A DNA stretch of 64,000 nucleotides from Zonotrichia leucophrys gambelii (Eukaryota; Chordata; Aves; Passeriformes; Passerellidae): assembly GCF_028769735.1 (NCBI RefSeq), contig NC_088173.1, forward strand, positions 64,645,421-64,709,420. Reading direction: 5' to 3'. Position numbers and translations under genes: made by a program. Each line of letters begins with the position of its first letter. Position 1 is the stretch's first letter. Shown piece by piece: positions 22,736 to 32,397 of this stretch. The notes beneath the pieces were generated by a model, which saw only the letters and a program-made list of their open reading frames with translations, did not search any database and was not told the origin of the DNA.

Positions 22736-23500
22736 TGCTATTAATTCTCTATTAAACATATATATACTTCTCTCTTAATTCTCTATTAAACATACATATA
22801 TAATTATATTAATTCTTTATTAAATATACAGATATAAATATACTTCTATTAGTTCTCTACTAAACATATATGCATATATATACTTCTCTCTATTAATATC
22901 TATTAAACGTATACATATATATACCTCTCTCTATTAATTCTCTATTAAACATGTATGTATATATATAATTCTCTCTATTAATTCTTTATTAAAATAGAAA
23001 CATATATACTTCTCTCTATTAATTTTCTATTAAACATGTATACATATATGTACTTCTCTCTATTAAATCTCTATTAAATATATATACATATGTATTTATA
23101 CTCCTCTATTAATTCTCTATTAAACATATATATGACTTCTCTAATTCTCTATTAAACATATATACATATATATACTTATCTTTATTAATTCTTTATTAAA
23201 CATATATACATATATATCTCTCTTAATTATCTATTAAATATATATACATACATATATATATGTCTCTCTATTAATTCTCTATTAAACATGTATACATAAA
23301 TATATCTATTAATTCTCTGTTAAACATATATAGACTTCTCCCTATTAATTCTTTATTAAATATATACATATATAGACTTCTCTATTAACTCTGTATTAAA
23401 TGTATATAGATAAAATTCTCTCTATTAATTCTCTATTAAACATATATATATACATATATATGTATATATTTTTTCTTCTCTCTATTAAACACATATACAG
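22735..23500. repeat. AT-rich minisatellite, ctctattaattctctattaa units
   Basis: About 18 copies of a 35-50-bp unit contain ctctctattaattctctatt, aaacatatatacatatatat and a variable TA run. Copy length varies through the (TA)n and atacat portion. Total A/T content is above 80%. Confidence 0.92.
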
Positions 23501-24063
23501 GATATTTGCCTTTTCCTTGTGAGAGTGAGCCATGGCATCACCCATCTATGACAAGATGCAGCTCATTAATGAATGCAGCTCATTAATAAAGGCTCCCTGG
23601 TCAGGCAGAGGGAGGTGCTGCCTGTTCCCTGTCTGTTTTTTTCCCCCCAAAGTTCAGATGTGAGCTGGCACGGGTGTGCTCCGTGCCCAGACTCTGGGAG
23701 GAGGGAGGGAGGGAGGTGTGAAGCCCTGGCAGTGCCAGCAGTGCCACGGCTCTGCCTCCTTCTCGGGGCCATGTGTTCCCACCTCCCGAGCCTGCGCTGG
23801 CACAGCTGGCTGCTCCAGGAGCTGAGCTTAATAAAAACCAGCTCATCCCCCCTCCCCAAATCCTGCCTGCTCTGCCTCTTCTTGGCCGTGACTTCCCTGC
23901 TGGCTGTGCAGCCTGAGGGATGGGATAATGGGATGGGATCAGGGGTGATGGGGCTGTGCTGCCCAAACAGGAGCCAGCTGCAGCTGCTGAAGGGGAGAGA
24001 AAAGATAAAATTCAATCAAATTTCTCTTTATTTTTATTAAATGTCTATTTAGACACTTAATAG

Positions 24064-25650
24064 GCTGGAGAGGATCCGGGGAGGTCACAGCCCCCAGGAT
24101 TTGCTGCTGGAATTCTGCCTGTTCATTTCAGTGGGTGTTTGCCTGCCCCTCCTGCCCAAATGCAAGAGCACCAATTTGTGAGCGAACACAGCTCCATCAC
24201 TGACTTTGTACCCTCAGCATCAGGGGGAGTGTGGGATCCCAGGATTTGAATCCTGGCATGCCGAGCCCCCGGGACCACCCTTGGGGGGCCCGGGAGTCCT
24301 GGAATGTTGCCAGAAGTGTCTGGTGGCAGGACTTTGACCCTACACGGGAGACGACACCTTTATGAAGATAAGAGGGCTTCATCGGGTGAATGGTGAAGGG
24401 ATTAGTTAATTAGAGAGTGAGACACAAGGTTTAGGATTTATGTACAGGGGGGTTTAGAGGAGTAAGATGGAGGAATTGGGGTGTGTCCTGTCCTCCTCCT
24501 TCTTCCTCCTCTCCTCCATCTTCTTTGGCCACGGTGGCACCTTTCTATTGGTTATTACTAAGAGTACACCGAGTTATAACAATAGATGGTATTGGGGAAA
24601 AATGATAAATATTGTATACGTAGCAAAGGGTATAAAGATAGGTGCCTGCCCCGGAGGGAGACGGAGTGTGCCCATGGCTGACTGCTGAGCAGATCTTTGT
24701 CTAGCTGAAAGAACATCTTTAGATAAACAATTAATAAACATAAAACCAGAAAGAAGAACTGAAGCCTCTTCTCGTCTTTCGATACCCGGGCTGTCCCAAG
24801 GCCACCCAGAGCCTTTCCAGGCCCCTCAAACAGCCGAGATAAACCGGACAGGGGAGAGGGAAAAAAAAGGGAAAAAAATGGGAAAAATGGGAAAAAATCG
24901 ACAATAAGCCTGAAGTGAAGGCTGGACATTAATCCAGGGATCACAAAACCAGCAATAAGCACCCTGAGCTGTGGATCTTGGCTGGCTAAAATCCTTGCAG
25001 CCACCAGACACCGGGTTTAGGATTTTTGACCCACATTTCCCTTCTTGCTGTGGGATCATAGGCTGGAGAGGATCTGGGGAGGTCACAGCCCCCAGGATTT
25101 GCTGCTGGAATCCTGCCTGTTCATTTCAGTGGGTGTTTGCCTGCACCTCCTGCCAAAATGCAAGAACTTCAATTTGTGAGCCAACATCACTGACTTTGTA
25201 TCCTCAGCTCCATTGCTGACATTGTACCCTCAGCTTCACCCCTCAGCATCAGGGGGAGAGGGAAAAAAATGGGGAAAAAAATGGGAAAAACGGGAAAAAA
25301 TCGACAATAAGCCTGAAGTGAAGGCTGGACATTAATCCAGGGATCACAAAACCAGCAATAAACACCCTGAGCTGTGGATCTTGGCTGACTAAAATGCTTG
25401 TAGGCACCAGACACCGGGTTTAGGATTTTTGACCCACATCTCCCTCCCTATGATCCCTATGTGGGATCATAGGCTGGAGAGGATCTGGGGAGGTCACAGC
25501 CCACAGCATTTGCTGCTGGAATTCTCCCCGTTTATTTGAGTGGGTGTTTGCCAGCACCTCCTGCCCAAATGCAAGAGCACCAATTTGTGAGCGAACACAG
25601 CTCCATCACTGACTTTGTACCCTCAGCATCAGGGGGAGAGGGAAAAAAAC
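24064..25650. repeat. Local segmental triplication (about 400-bp unit), one copy interrupted
   Basis: Unit A spans 24064-25061 and is split by the LTR at 24230-24850. Unit B spans 25062-25472. Unit C is partial, from 25473 to about 25650. All start gctggagaggatc.ggggag, carry gcaagagcaccaatttgtga, then cagcatcagggggagaggga; A and B continue through gaaaaaatcgacaataagcc, gaaggctggacattaatcca and cgggtttaggatttttgacc. Identity between copies appears above 90%. Confidence 0.93.
24230..24850 (+). mobile_element. Solo LTR (621 bp) with 6-bp target duplication
   Basis: The element starts TGTGGGATCC and ends AACCGGACA (TG...CA). It is flanked by ggggag at 24224-24229 and 24851-24856. The empty site, with a single ggggag in gcatcagggggagaggg, survives in the duplicated copies near 25254 and 25632, which fixes both ends. 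Inside are a TATA-like site (agggtataaagata, near 24627) and aattaataaacataaa as a likely poly(A) signal. Six-base duplications are typical of beta/ERVK-type avian retroviruses. There is no internal coding sequence, so two LTRs recombined to leave one. Confidence 0.92.
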
Positions 25651-25709
25651 GGGAAAAGTTGAAGAATGAGCCCAAGTCTGTGGATGTGCGGCGGGCAGAG
25701 GTCCCTTGG

Positions 25710-25710
<1 letters not shown>

Positions 25711-25746
<36 letters not shown>
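25711..25746. repeat. (GACA)n microsatellite
   Basis: Nine units of gaca with one a-for-g interruption (aaca). Confidence 0.95.
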
Positions 25747-25849
25747 CTCGCTGTTCTGCACAGCCCTTCCTGCGCGTTGGCGGAGCCTGAGCTGTGTCAC
25801 TTGTGACTTCTCACTCCGCAGCCTCTCCAAACGCACTTCTGGCAACCGG

Positions 25850-26140
25850 GCTGCTCTGAAACTGTTTCATCTCTCCCCCATTAGGCTCGGGGAGGTGCAA
25901 AGAGGCTCGGCGGCTCGATGGGCAGGCATTCATTGCGGCACCGCTGCCTCAATCAGGCGAGCAGCGGGGAGAGGCGCTCCCGCTGCCGCAGCCGCAGCAG
26001 CGCCCGCCGGATCCATCGGCGATAAGAGCCTCCCTTTTGGGCAGTAATGGCTTTTCCTCACGGTGTTGATGAAGAGCGAAGAGCCCCATTTGCAGTAAAC
26101 TGTAATTTTTCCCCCGCTCAGGTCTCCCGCAGGATGCGAT
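25850..26140. other. CpG-dense unique block, possible regulatory element
   Basis: This is the most CpG-dense unique sequence in the window (for example gaggctcggcggctcgatgg, ccgctgccgcagccgcagc, ccgccggatccatcggcgat). It is followed by A/T-rich words (gcagtaaactgtaattttt). No frame encodes a recognisable domain. It could be a small CpG island, an enhancer or an alternative first exon. Confidence 0.35.
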
Positions 26141-26689
26141 AGACCCGGGATGTGTTCCTTGAGCTGCTGCTCCCTTTTCCTGGCAGGAAAATTTCCCTTT
26201 TTTGGCTTGGGGATATTCTCGGTGTCGCTGAGGTGAGCGGGGTTCAGGCATCACCCAAGACACGGAGGGAGCTGCAATTCACCCCAAAGAACCTCCCTGG
26301 TCCCAGGAGCTGCTCCTGCTCAGCCACAGCCCGGCTTGGTTCCATCCATCAGCTTTAGGGATTTAGGAGCTGATTTTATCAGCTCATCCTGATAAACACG
26401 GGCCCATCACAGTTCTGTCCGGGCTGGCTCGTGGTGTGTTCACTGAGATGTGTTATGGTACCTGGAGCACCGGATTTCTTATAATTTATATTGTATATTA
26501 TTTATAGAAATAATTATTATTATTTCTACCCTTTTAACCCCTTTTACAATACAATAACCAAACTAACAGCACGTGTTTAACAACCTATCAACTATTTTAC
26601 AACAGTTTCTAAGCTATTTTTAACAATTCCAAGTCACGTCCGGGTCACAGAGCTGATTACACCTGCCAGCTTGGTGTGGTTAAAATGGG

Positions 26690-26800
26690 ATTAAACAAAT
26701 CTGATTTGGAGCAACCTGAGCTGGATTAGGGAGCCCAGGGAAGGGTTGGACACCTCCCAAAGTGCCATCCAACCCAAACCATTCCATGATTCCAGTGGCA
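26690..26800 (+). mobile_element. CR1 LINE 3' end
   Basis: The sequence gtgccatccaacccaaacca followed by ttccatgattcc is the canonical CR1 3' terminus in plus orientation. The preceding 60 bp (gggttggacacctcccaaag) are a diverged remnant. Confidence 0.75.
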
Positions 26801-27109
26801 TCCAGGTCCTCCTGCAGCCCTGGTGCAAGGATGGTTTTCAGTGAATGATTCTCACTCTGCTGAAGCCTTTCCAGGAGAGTGCTGGGAGGATTAATTAGTT
26901 AATGTTTATTGAGTGCTGGGAGGCTGCACCGTGTTATTTCAGAGCTGATTTTAGCCGTGGGGACTCGATTCTGGTTCCACCCACTCTTGGGTTGGGATCT
27001 GGCAGCAGCTCCTGGTGCTGGGAATCAGCAGGGCCAGGACAGTGCCCGTCCCTGTGCTGGCATTGCCAGGGCACCTCCAGGGCTGGGGAGAGCCCTCGAG
27101 GGGCTGGAG

Positions 27110-27495
27110 CGTGGCCAGGGCAGGGACAGAGCTGGGAAGGGGCTGCAGAATCCCTGAGGGAGCTGGGAAGGGGCTGCAGAATCCCTGAGGGAGCTGGGCA
27201 GGGGCTCAGCCTGGAGCAAAGGAGGCTCAGGGGGCCCTTGTGGCTCTGCACAGCTCCTGCCAGGAGGGGAACAGGGACAGGAGCAGAGGGAACGGCCTCA
27301 GGGGAGCTCAGGGTGGGCACAGCAGGAATTTCCCCATGGAAAAGGTGGTGAAGTACTGGAAGTGCCCAGGGAGATTTGGAGTCCCCATCCCTGCAGGAAT
27401 TTCAAGCCCTGTGGATGTGGCACTTGGGGACAAGGGCAGTGGTCCTGGCAGTGCTGGGTGTGGTTGTCTGAAATATTTTCCAACCTGAACAATTC
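27110..27495 (+). mobile_element. CR1 LINE 3' region (about 385 bp)
   Basis: In order: ctcagcctggagcaaaggag, gaggctcagggggcccttgt, ggaacggcctcaggggagct, gaatttccccatggaaaagg, a cagggagatttggagtcccc block, gatgtggcacttggggacaa and a final tattttccaacctgaacaat. This is the standard order of the avian CR1 3' end. A 31-bp segment (gagggagctgggaaggggct and following) is repeated near 27125-27200. Confidence 0.92.
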
Positions 27496-28100
27496 CCTGA
27501 TGCCACTCAGGGACTCAATAATGCTCAGAATGGCAAAAGAAGTTCTGGCATCCAGGAGGAGCCTCAGGTGCCTCCTGTGCTGCCTCATTGGAGCCTCCGG
27601 AGGGGCAGAAATGATCAGAGCCCTCTGGGATTTATCCCACTCGTGGGATCCCTTGAGCTCTGTGTCCTGAAGAACCAAACCCTTCCTAATGCCAGGATTT
27701 TAGGAGCAGGGCTGTAAAAACACCAGGAGGGAGGTTTCCTGTGAGGAACAAGAAGAGCCATAGGTGATGTTACCTGCTTTTCCAGGTTTATCAGGAATGC
27801 CAGACTGCTCCATATCTGTGAGCAGCTGGAGTTGGGCGGGTTTTTTCCCCTTTATTTCAATCATTTAAAGAACTGGGATTACTGGGGAAGCACATCTGGA
27901 TTGGAGGCTGCCCTCCCCAGGGCACAGGAAGGAGCTGGAGCGCTCTGGGAGCAGCTCTGCTGCATCCCACGTTCTGCACCACCCAATATTTGGAATTCAG
28001 CGTGGGCTGGGTGATCCGAGCTGTGCTTTAATAAACCTCACAAGCCCCGGGGTGTGAAACCACTGGCAGTTCCTGACGGGGTGCAAAGTGCCGCTGTTAC

Positions 28101-28459
28101 CTCGTTAAAATCTGCATTTCCTGGGTGCAGGGGGGCTGCTGGGCGGTGAGAGCATCGCTGCTGGAGCAGGATGGGAACAGCTTCTGATACAGAACTGACT
28201 GGACAGATCAAATAATTAACTAAAATTACTATTTTTCAATTATTTCCTCTTCAGCCTTGTCCTTACAGAGGGGTTTTGTCTCGTTAAAATCTGCATTTCC
28301 TGGGTGCAGGGGGGCTGCTGGGAGGTGAGAGCATCGCTGGTGGAGCAGGATGGGAACAGCTTTTGATGCAGAACTGGCTGGACAGATGAAATAATTAACT
28401 AAAATTACTGCTTTTTCAATGATTTCCTCTCCAGCCTTGTCCTTACAGAGGGGTTTTGT
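28101..28459. repeat. Tandem duplication, 179-bp unit, two copies
   Basis: Copy 1 is 28101-28279 and copy 2 is 28280-28459. Both begin ctcgttaaaatctgcatttc, contain gagagcatcgctg, aaataattaactaaaattac and ttcagccttgtccttacaga, and end ggggttttgt. I count about ten differences, so the event is fairly recent. The unit contains an Antp-like TAATTA word in the same place in both copies. Confidence 0.97.
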
Positions 28460-28554
28460 TGTGTAATGATGCAAAGTCCAGCCCGGGCCGACCCCACTGA
28501 GGGATCTCTGCAGGACTTAAACCTTTGGGTTTTCCTTTCCACGTTGTGCTCATC

Positions 28555-28660
28555 CACCCCGTGCCTCCTAATTAGTTCTTTGTCTGTAATTGTGCCTTGT
28601 CATGATGAGTGATTAATGAGTGATTAATCAATGAGGGCTTTTCTGCAGGCAGTTATTCCT
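28555..28660. other. TAAT-rich unique block, possible enhancer core
   Basis: Within 100 bp are ctaattagttc, gtaattg, gtgattaatgagtgattaat and caatgagggc, that is, several homeodomain-type TAAT/ATTA words with no tandem origin beyond one 11-bp repeat. This composition is typical of conserved non-coding DNA near developmental genes, but it is only a compositional hint. Confidence 0.25.
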
Positions 28661-29184
28661 GGCTGGCATAGCTGGAGAGGCACCCATGGATTGAGGATCA
28701 GTGCTCAAAGGGTGGCACCAGGTGCTTTGAAGATGAAGGAGGATTAGTTTGGATTAGAAATAAAGCAGAAGATTTTTATGGAGAGGGTGACAAATAAATT
28801 GCTGTCTCTGAGTGCAGGACTGTGAAATGTTCCCGTGTTTAATAGGAGGAGGCTCATCCATTAAGGAGAACTGGAACCCTCCGTGCTGTTTTTATAGTGA
28901 CAGGTGTTGGGGAAGAGATTGGGGCTGGATGGATTCTTTAAATAAATTCTTTTTTTTATTTTTTTAAACTATCTCTAAGCTGCAATTCTGCTGCTAAATA
29001 AGGATTGCTAATGAATGTCCTGACAAGCAAAGATCACATCTATTCCCAGGATTTATTCCAGTCTCCATCTCCTCACCACAGCTTTGGTTCTCTTCAGTTT
29101 CTGGTCGTCTTTGAGGCCCTGCCTTAAACATCATCATGGTATTTGAGGTGATGTTTTGGATAACTGAACTCAGCTCCTGAGTTC

Positions 29185-29690
29185 ATAAAATCCCAGAATC
29201 CTGGAATGGGTTGGGTGGGAAGGGACCTCAGAGCCCATCCAGCGGCATCCCTGCGATGGCAGGGACACCTCCCACTGTCCCAGGTGGATCCAAGCCCCAA
29301 TGTCCAACCTGGCCTGGGCACTGCCAGGGATCCAGGGGCAGCCCCAGCAAATCTGGGAATTCCAGCCCAGCCAGGAATTCCTTGCCAAGATCCCAGCCCA
29401 ATCTCCCCTTTCCCAGTGGAAGCCATTCCCTGTGTGCTGTCCCTCCATCCCTTGGAAATTGTCTCTCTCCAGATTTCCTGCAGCTCCTTCAGGCCCTGCA
29501 AGGCCACCCTGGGCTCAGCCCAAAGCTTCTCCTGTGCAGGTGAACAATCCCATCTCTGCCAGCCTTTCCTCCCAGCAGAGCTGCTCCATCCCTGGGTCCA
29601 TCCTGGAGCCTCCTCTGGGCTCTCCAGCAGCTCCAGCTCCTCCCTGTGCTGGCACCCTGAGCTCAGGGCTTCAAAACTGCTCCAGGTGGT
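29185..29690 (-). mobile_element. CR1 LINE 3' region (about 500 bp)
   Basis: Reverse-strand CR1. It begins (3' end) with aatcccagaatcctggaatg and ggttgggtgggaagggacct, then cagggacacctcccactgtc, caacctggcctgggcactgc, and continues through ctccttcaggccctgcaagg and agctcctccctgtgctggca. It is one of the two longest CR1 pieces here, with 48450-48830. A 324-codon minus frame over it carries no reverse-transcriptase motifs. Confidence 0.9.
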
Positions 29691-32370
29691 GACAAAAGTG
29701 GTGGCAAAAGTGGTGACTCTTCCTTGAAAAACTGTAGAAAAATCAGAATCCTGGAAAGGACGGGTGGAAATCTCTTCCTTGAGTCCTGAAAACGTGGATC
29801 TGTGACCACTTGTGAGCAGCCTGGAGCTGGTTCCTGCCCATCCATGTCCATGAAGCAGAGCCTGACCTGACCCCTGTGGTCTCCCCTGATCTGACCTAGG
29901 GGAGAGCTGCAGTGACCACAGGGGAAATGTCCATCCCAGGAGACCTCCTGCTCCTGGTCCAGCTGGAGCCATCCAGGGGAAATGTCCATCCCAGGACAAT
30001 CTCCTGTTCCACCTGGTCCTACTCAGCCCCTCTGGACTGAAATCTGAACCCCAGCACAGATCTGTGGTCATTCCCTGGGAAATGGTGGATCCATCCAAGG
30101 GAAATGCTCCATCCCAGCAGCTCCACCTGGAGCTGCCAGTCTGGACTGAAATCTGAACCCCAGCAGGGATCTGGGGTCATTCCCTAAGCTCCAGAGCAGA
30201 TTTCCCAGTTTCCCAGTGAGGGGGATGAGGTGGGAGCATGGCTGTTCCTCCAGGGCAGGAATGAAATCCCCCAAACCCAGGGACTGCTCTCCCAAAGCAG
30301 CCCGGGCTGGCAGGGCTGTGAGGGAGCTGGAGCTGCTGGAAAACGCTGCAGACAGAAGAGGAATTAGAGGAGAAAGAAGTGAAAATGAGCTGGCAGAATC
30401 CTGAGGTGACTCATCAGGTGCATCTTGTGAAGTCTCTTTGGAGAAGTAATGAAACCGCGTGTTCTAACAATATTTGCACTGCAGCAGGGAAAGGCATAAA
30501 TATTGGGATCAATTAATGAAATTAGAGAATTTGACCAAAAAAGCCCTCGTGCTGGCTCAGAAAGCATCCCTCTTCCTTTTTGCTGGTGTCAGTGCCTGCA
30601 GTTGGAGAGGAAAATCCCGCAGTTGTGTTTCCCACCCTGCATAAAGGGGATGTGGGCAGCCCTGGGGTCGCTGGGACGGGCTGGGAAGGCTCCTGGAGCC
30701 CCAGGAATTCCTCTGCAGGTGAACAATCACCCCGTGGAAGGTCTCCAGCTGGTGGGCAGGCAGAGACCTCATCACTGTCCGGGTGTGGAGCCTCCTTCCC
30801 TTTGGGTGTTGGGGTTTTGACCCACACGGTCTTTAGCACCAGGATTGTCCTTTGTGTGCCCCAGGCTCTGTTTTCCACCCGGGAAAGGGGGAATGATGAT
30901 TTTCTTTAGGAAGGGAATTTTCCGTCAGGAAAACTCCATTGTGTCTGTGACATTTATGTCTTCAGTTCCTCATCACAGGCAGTGGAGTTCATCACAGAGC
31001 TTCATTTTAGAGCTTGGGGTGAATTTGGAATGAAATTTGGGGTTGTTGGTATCAGTGGGTCAATTAATGCAATTTACAGCAGATTAATTACCTTATTCCA
31101 ACAGCATTTAAATGGATTTATATTTGGGAATGGCAGCAAAGCTGGGGTGAGGGTGAGGCTTAATGAACACGGTGGCAATGCTGAGCTCAGCAGGGTGAGC
31201 ACCTGATGTGCAGGCTGGGTGAGTTGGGTGGGGAAAGCAGGAGCCAAAAAGAGCCATCACCATGCTGGGCTGTGGCAGCAGCAGGAGCAGAACTCCCCAG
31301 GTTCTCCTGGCACAGCTCCCCTTGGAATAATTCCCCCGGTTCCTGGCGGCCTCCACTCAAGAGGATGTTGACAAATTGGAGAGAAGTGAAGGAGCCACGA
31401 GGGTGGGGAGAGATTGGCAAAGCAGCCTTGCCAGGGAAGAAGCCAGGAGCCTGGCTCGCAGAGAATTTGTGGGGTTTTAGATGGAAATGGAGCTTAAAGG
31501 GTGGAATTGCAGCTCCAGGGACCTGGGGGCAGAACAAACCCAGGCAGAGGTGCTGGGGCTGCGGGGCTAAACACGAGTTTTTAACAGCAAAACCCAGCAG
31601 CTGCTTGGACATTTCAGAGCCCTGGCTTCCCACCCATCCCTGGGGTGATGCACATCAGCGTTTGGGGGTTTGGAGGTGATAATTTGGGGTTAGGTTTTAG
31701 TTTATGTTTAGGAAACCCCTCAGCCTTGGGGAGGAAGGGCAAACCCTGGGGCTGTGTCTGTGCCAGGGCATCTCGTGGCTTGGTGTCTCCTCCTGCACCT
31801 CTCAGGGGATGTTTCCTCCTCCAACCCCTCACTCTGAGCCAGGTTTGGGGGTTTTGGCACTGTCAGGAGGCAACAGTGAGAGTTTTCAATGAGATTTTCC
31901 CTCTCCCTGAGCATTTCTTGGTGCATTTAGAAATAAGAACTGGTGGTTGTTTATTTTATTTATTGGAAGCCCAGGGTTTATCTGAAGAGCTCCCTGCAGG
32001 GTTTGCCCCACCTTTGTTCCCCAGCAGGGCTGGATTTCCGCAGGAAGCTCATCCAGGGAGAGGCTGTGCTAAATTTACATTGAGATCTGGGTGCAGCAGA
32101 GGATTTGGGGTTTTTAAAGCTCTGAAGTCTGGCTGTTCTTGCTCTTTCTTCCCATTTAATACAAGTTTAATATTGTCTCTCACTGCCCACGCAGGTGTGA
32201 AGGAGCTCAGGTGTGTAAAGAGTCTTTAAATCCATCCTGGTGGGCTGCAGGAAATGAGATTTTTGTCCCAATCCCTTGTGTTTGTTTATGACAGCAGTTA
32301 AAAGATGAATATTTGGAATAAAACTACACTGTTTTTTTTTAACATTTAATGTTCTCTTTTGTTTTTCCAG

Positions 32371-32397
32371 CTGTGGGGAGCTCAAAAAATCAAACAG
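32371..32397 (+). CDS. SFXN5: SFXN5 micro-exon C (27 nt)
   Basis: This 27-nt exon encodes exactly nine residues, LWGAQKIKQ (human has LWSAQKIKQ, from memory). The acceptor is gtttttccag behind a T-rich tract, the donor is CAG|gtaaca, and both ends are phase 0. It links the exon B helix region to the HPDT segment of exon D. Because it is symmetric, skipping it would delete nine residues without shifting the frame. It sits at the end of a 19 kb intron, so recognition must depend on strong splice signals or enhancers. Confidence 0.93.

Larger units (their letters stand above)
13415..32370 (+). other. Intron B-C (19 kb, the largest)
   Basis: A GT-AG intron with no exon that I can support. Repeats and elements in it are listed separately. 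Stretches that look unique and gene-free are 14680-15195, 18430-19950, 21060-21930, 23500-24060, 25640-26690, 27500-28100, 28460-29180 and 29700-32370. Several of these have CpG-containing or TAAT-rich cores that resemble conserved non-coding DNA. Confidence 0.85.

Noticed and set aside
24230..24850. Proviral coding sequence near the LTR
   Set aside because: Both sides join directly to the local duplication; no gag, pol or env-like sequence is present.
29124..30098. 324-codon minus frame that might be a CR1-encoded protein
   Set aside because: It covers the CR1 3' untranslated-type region and unique DNA; no reverse-transcriptase or endonuclease motifs are visible.
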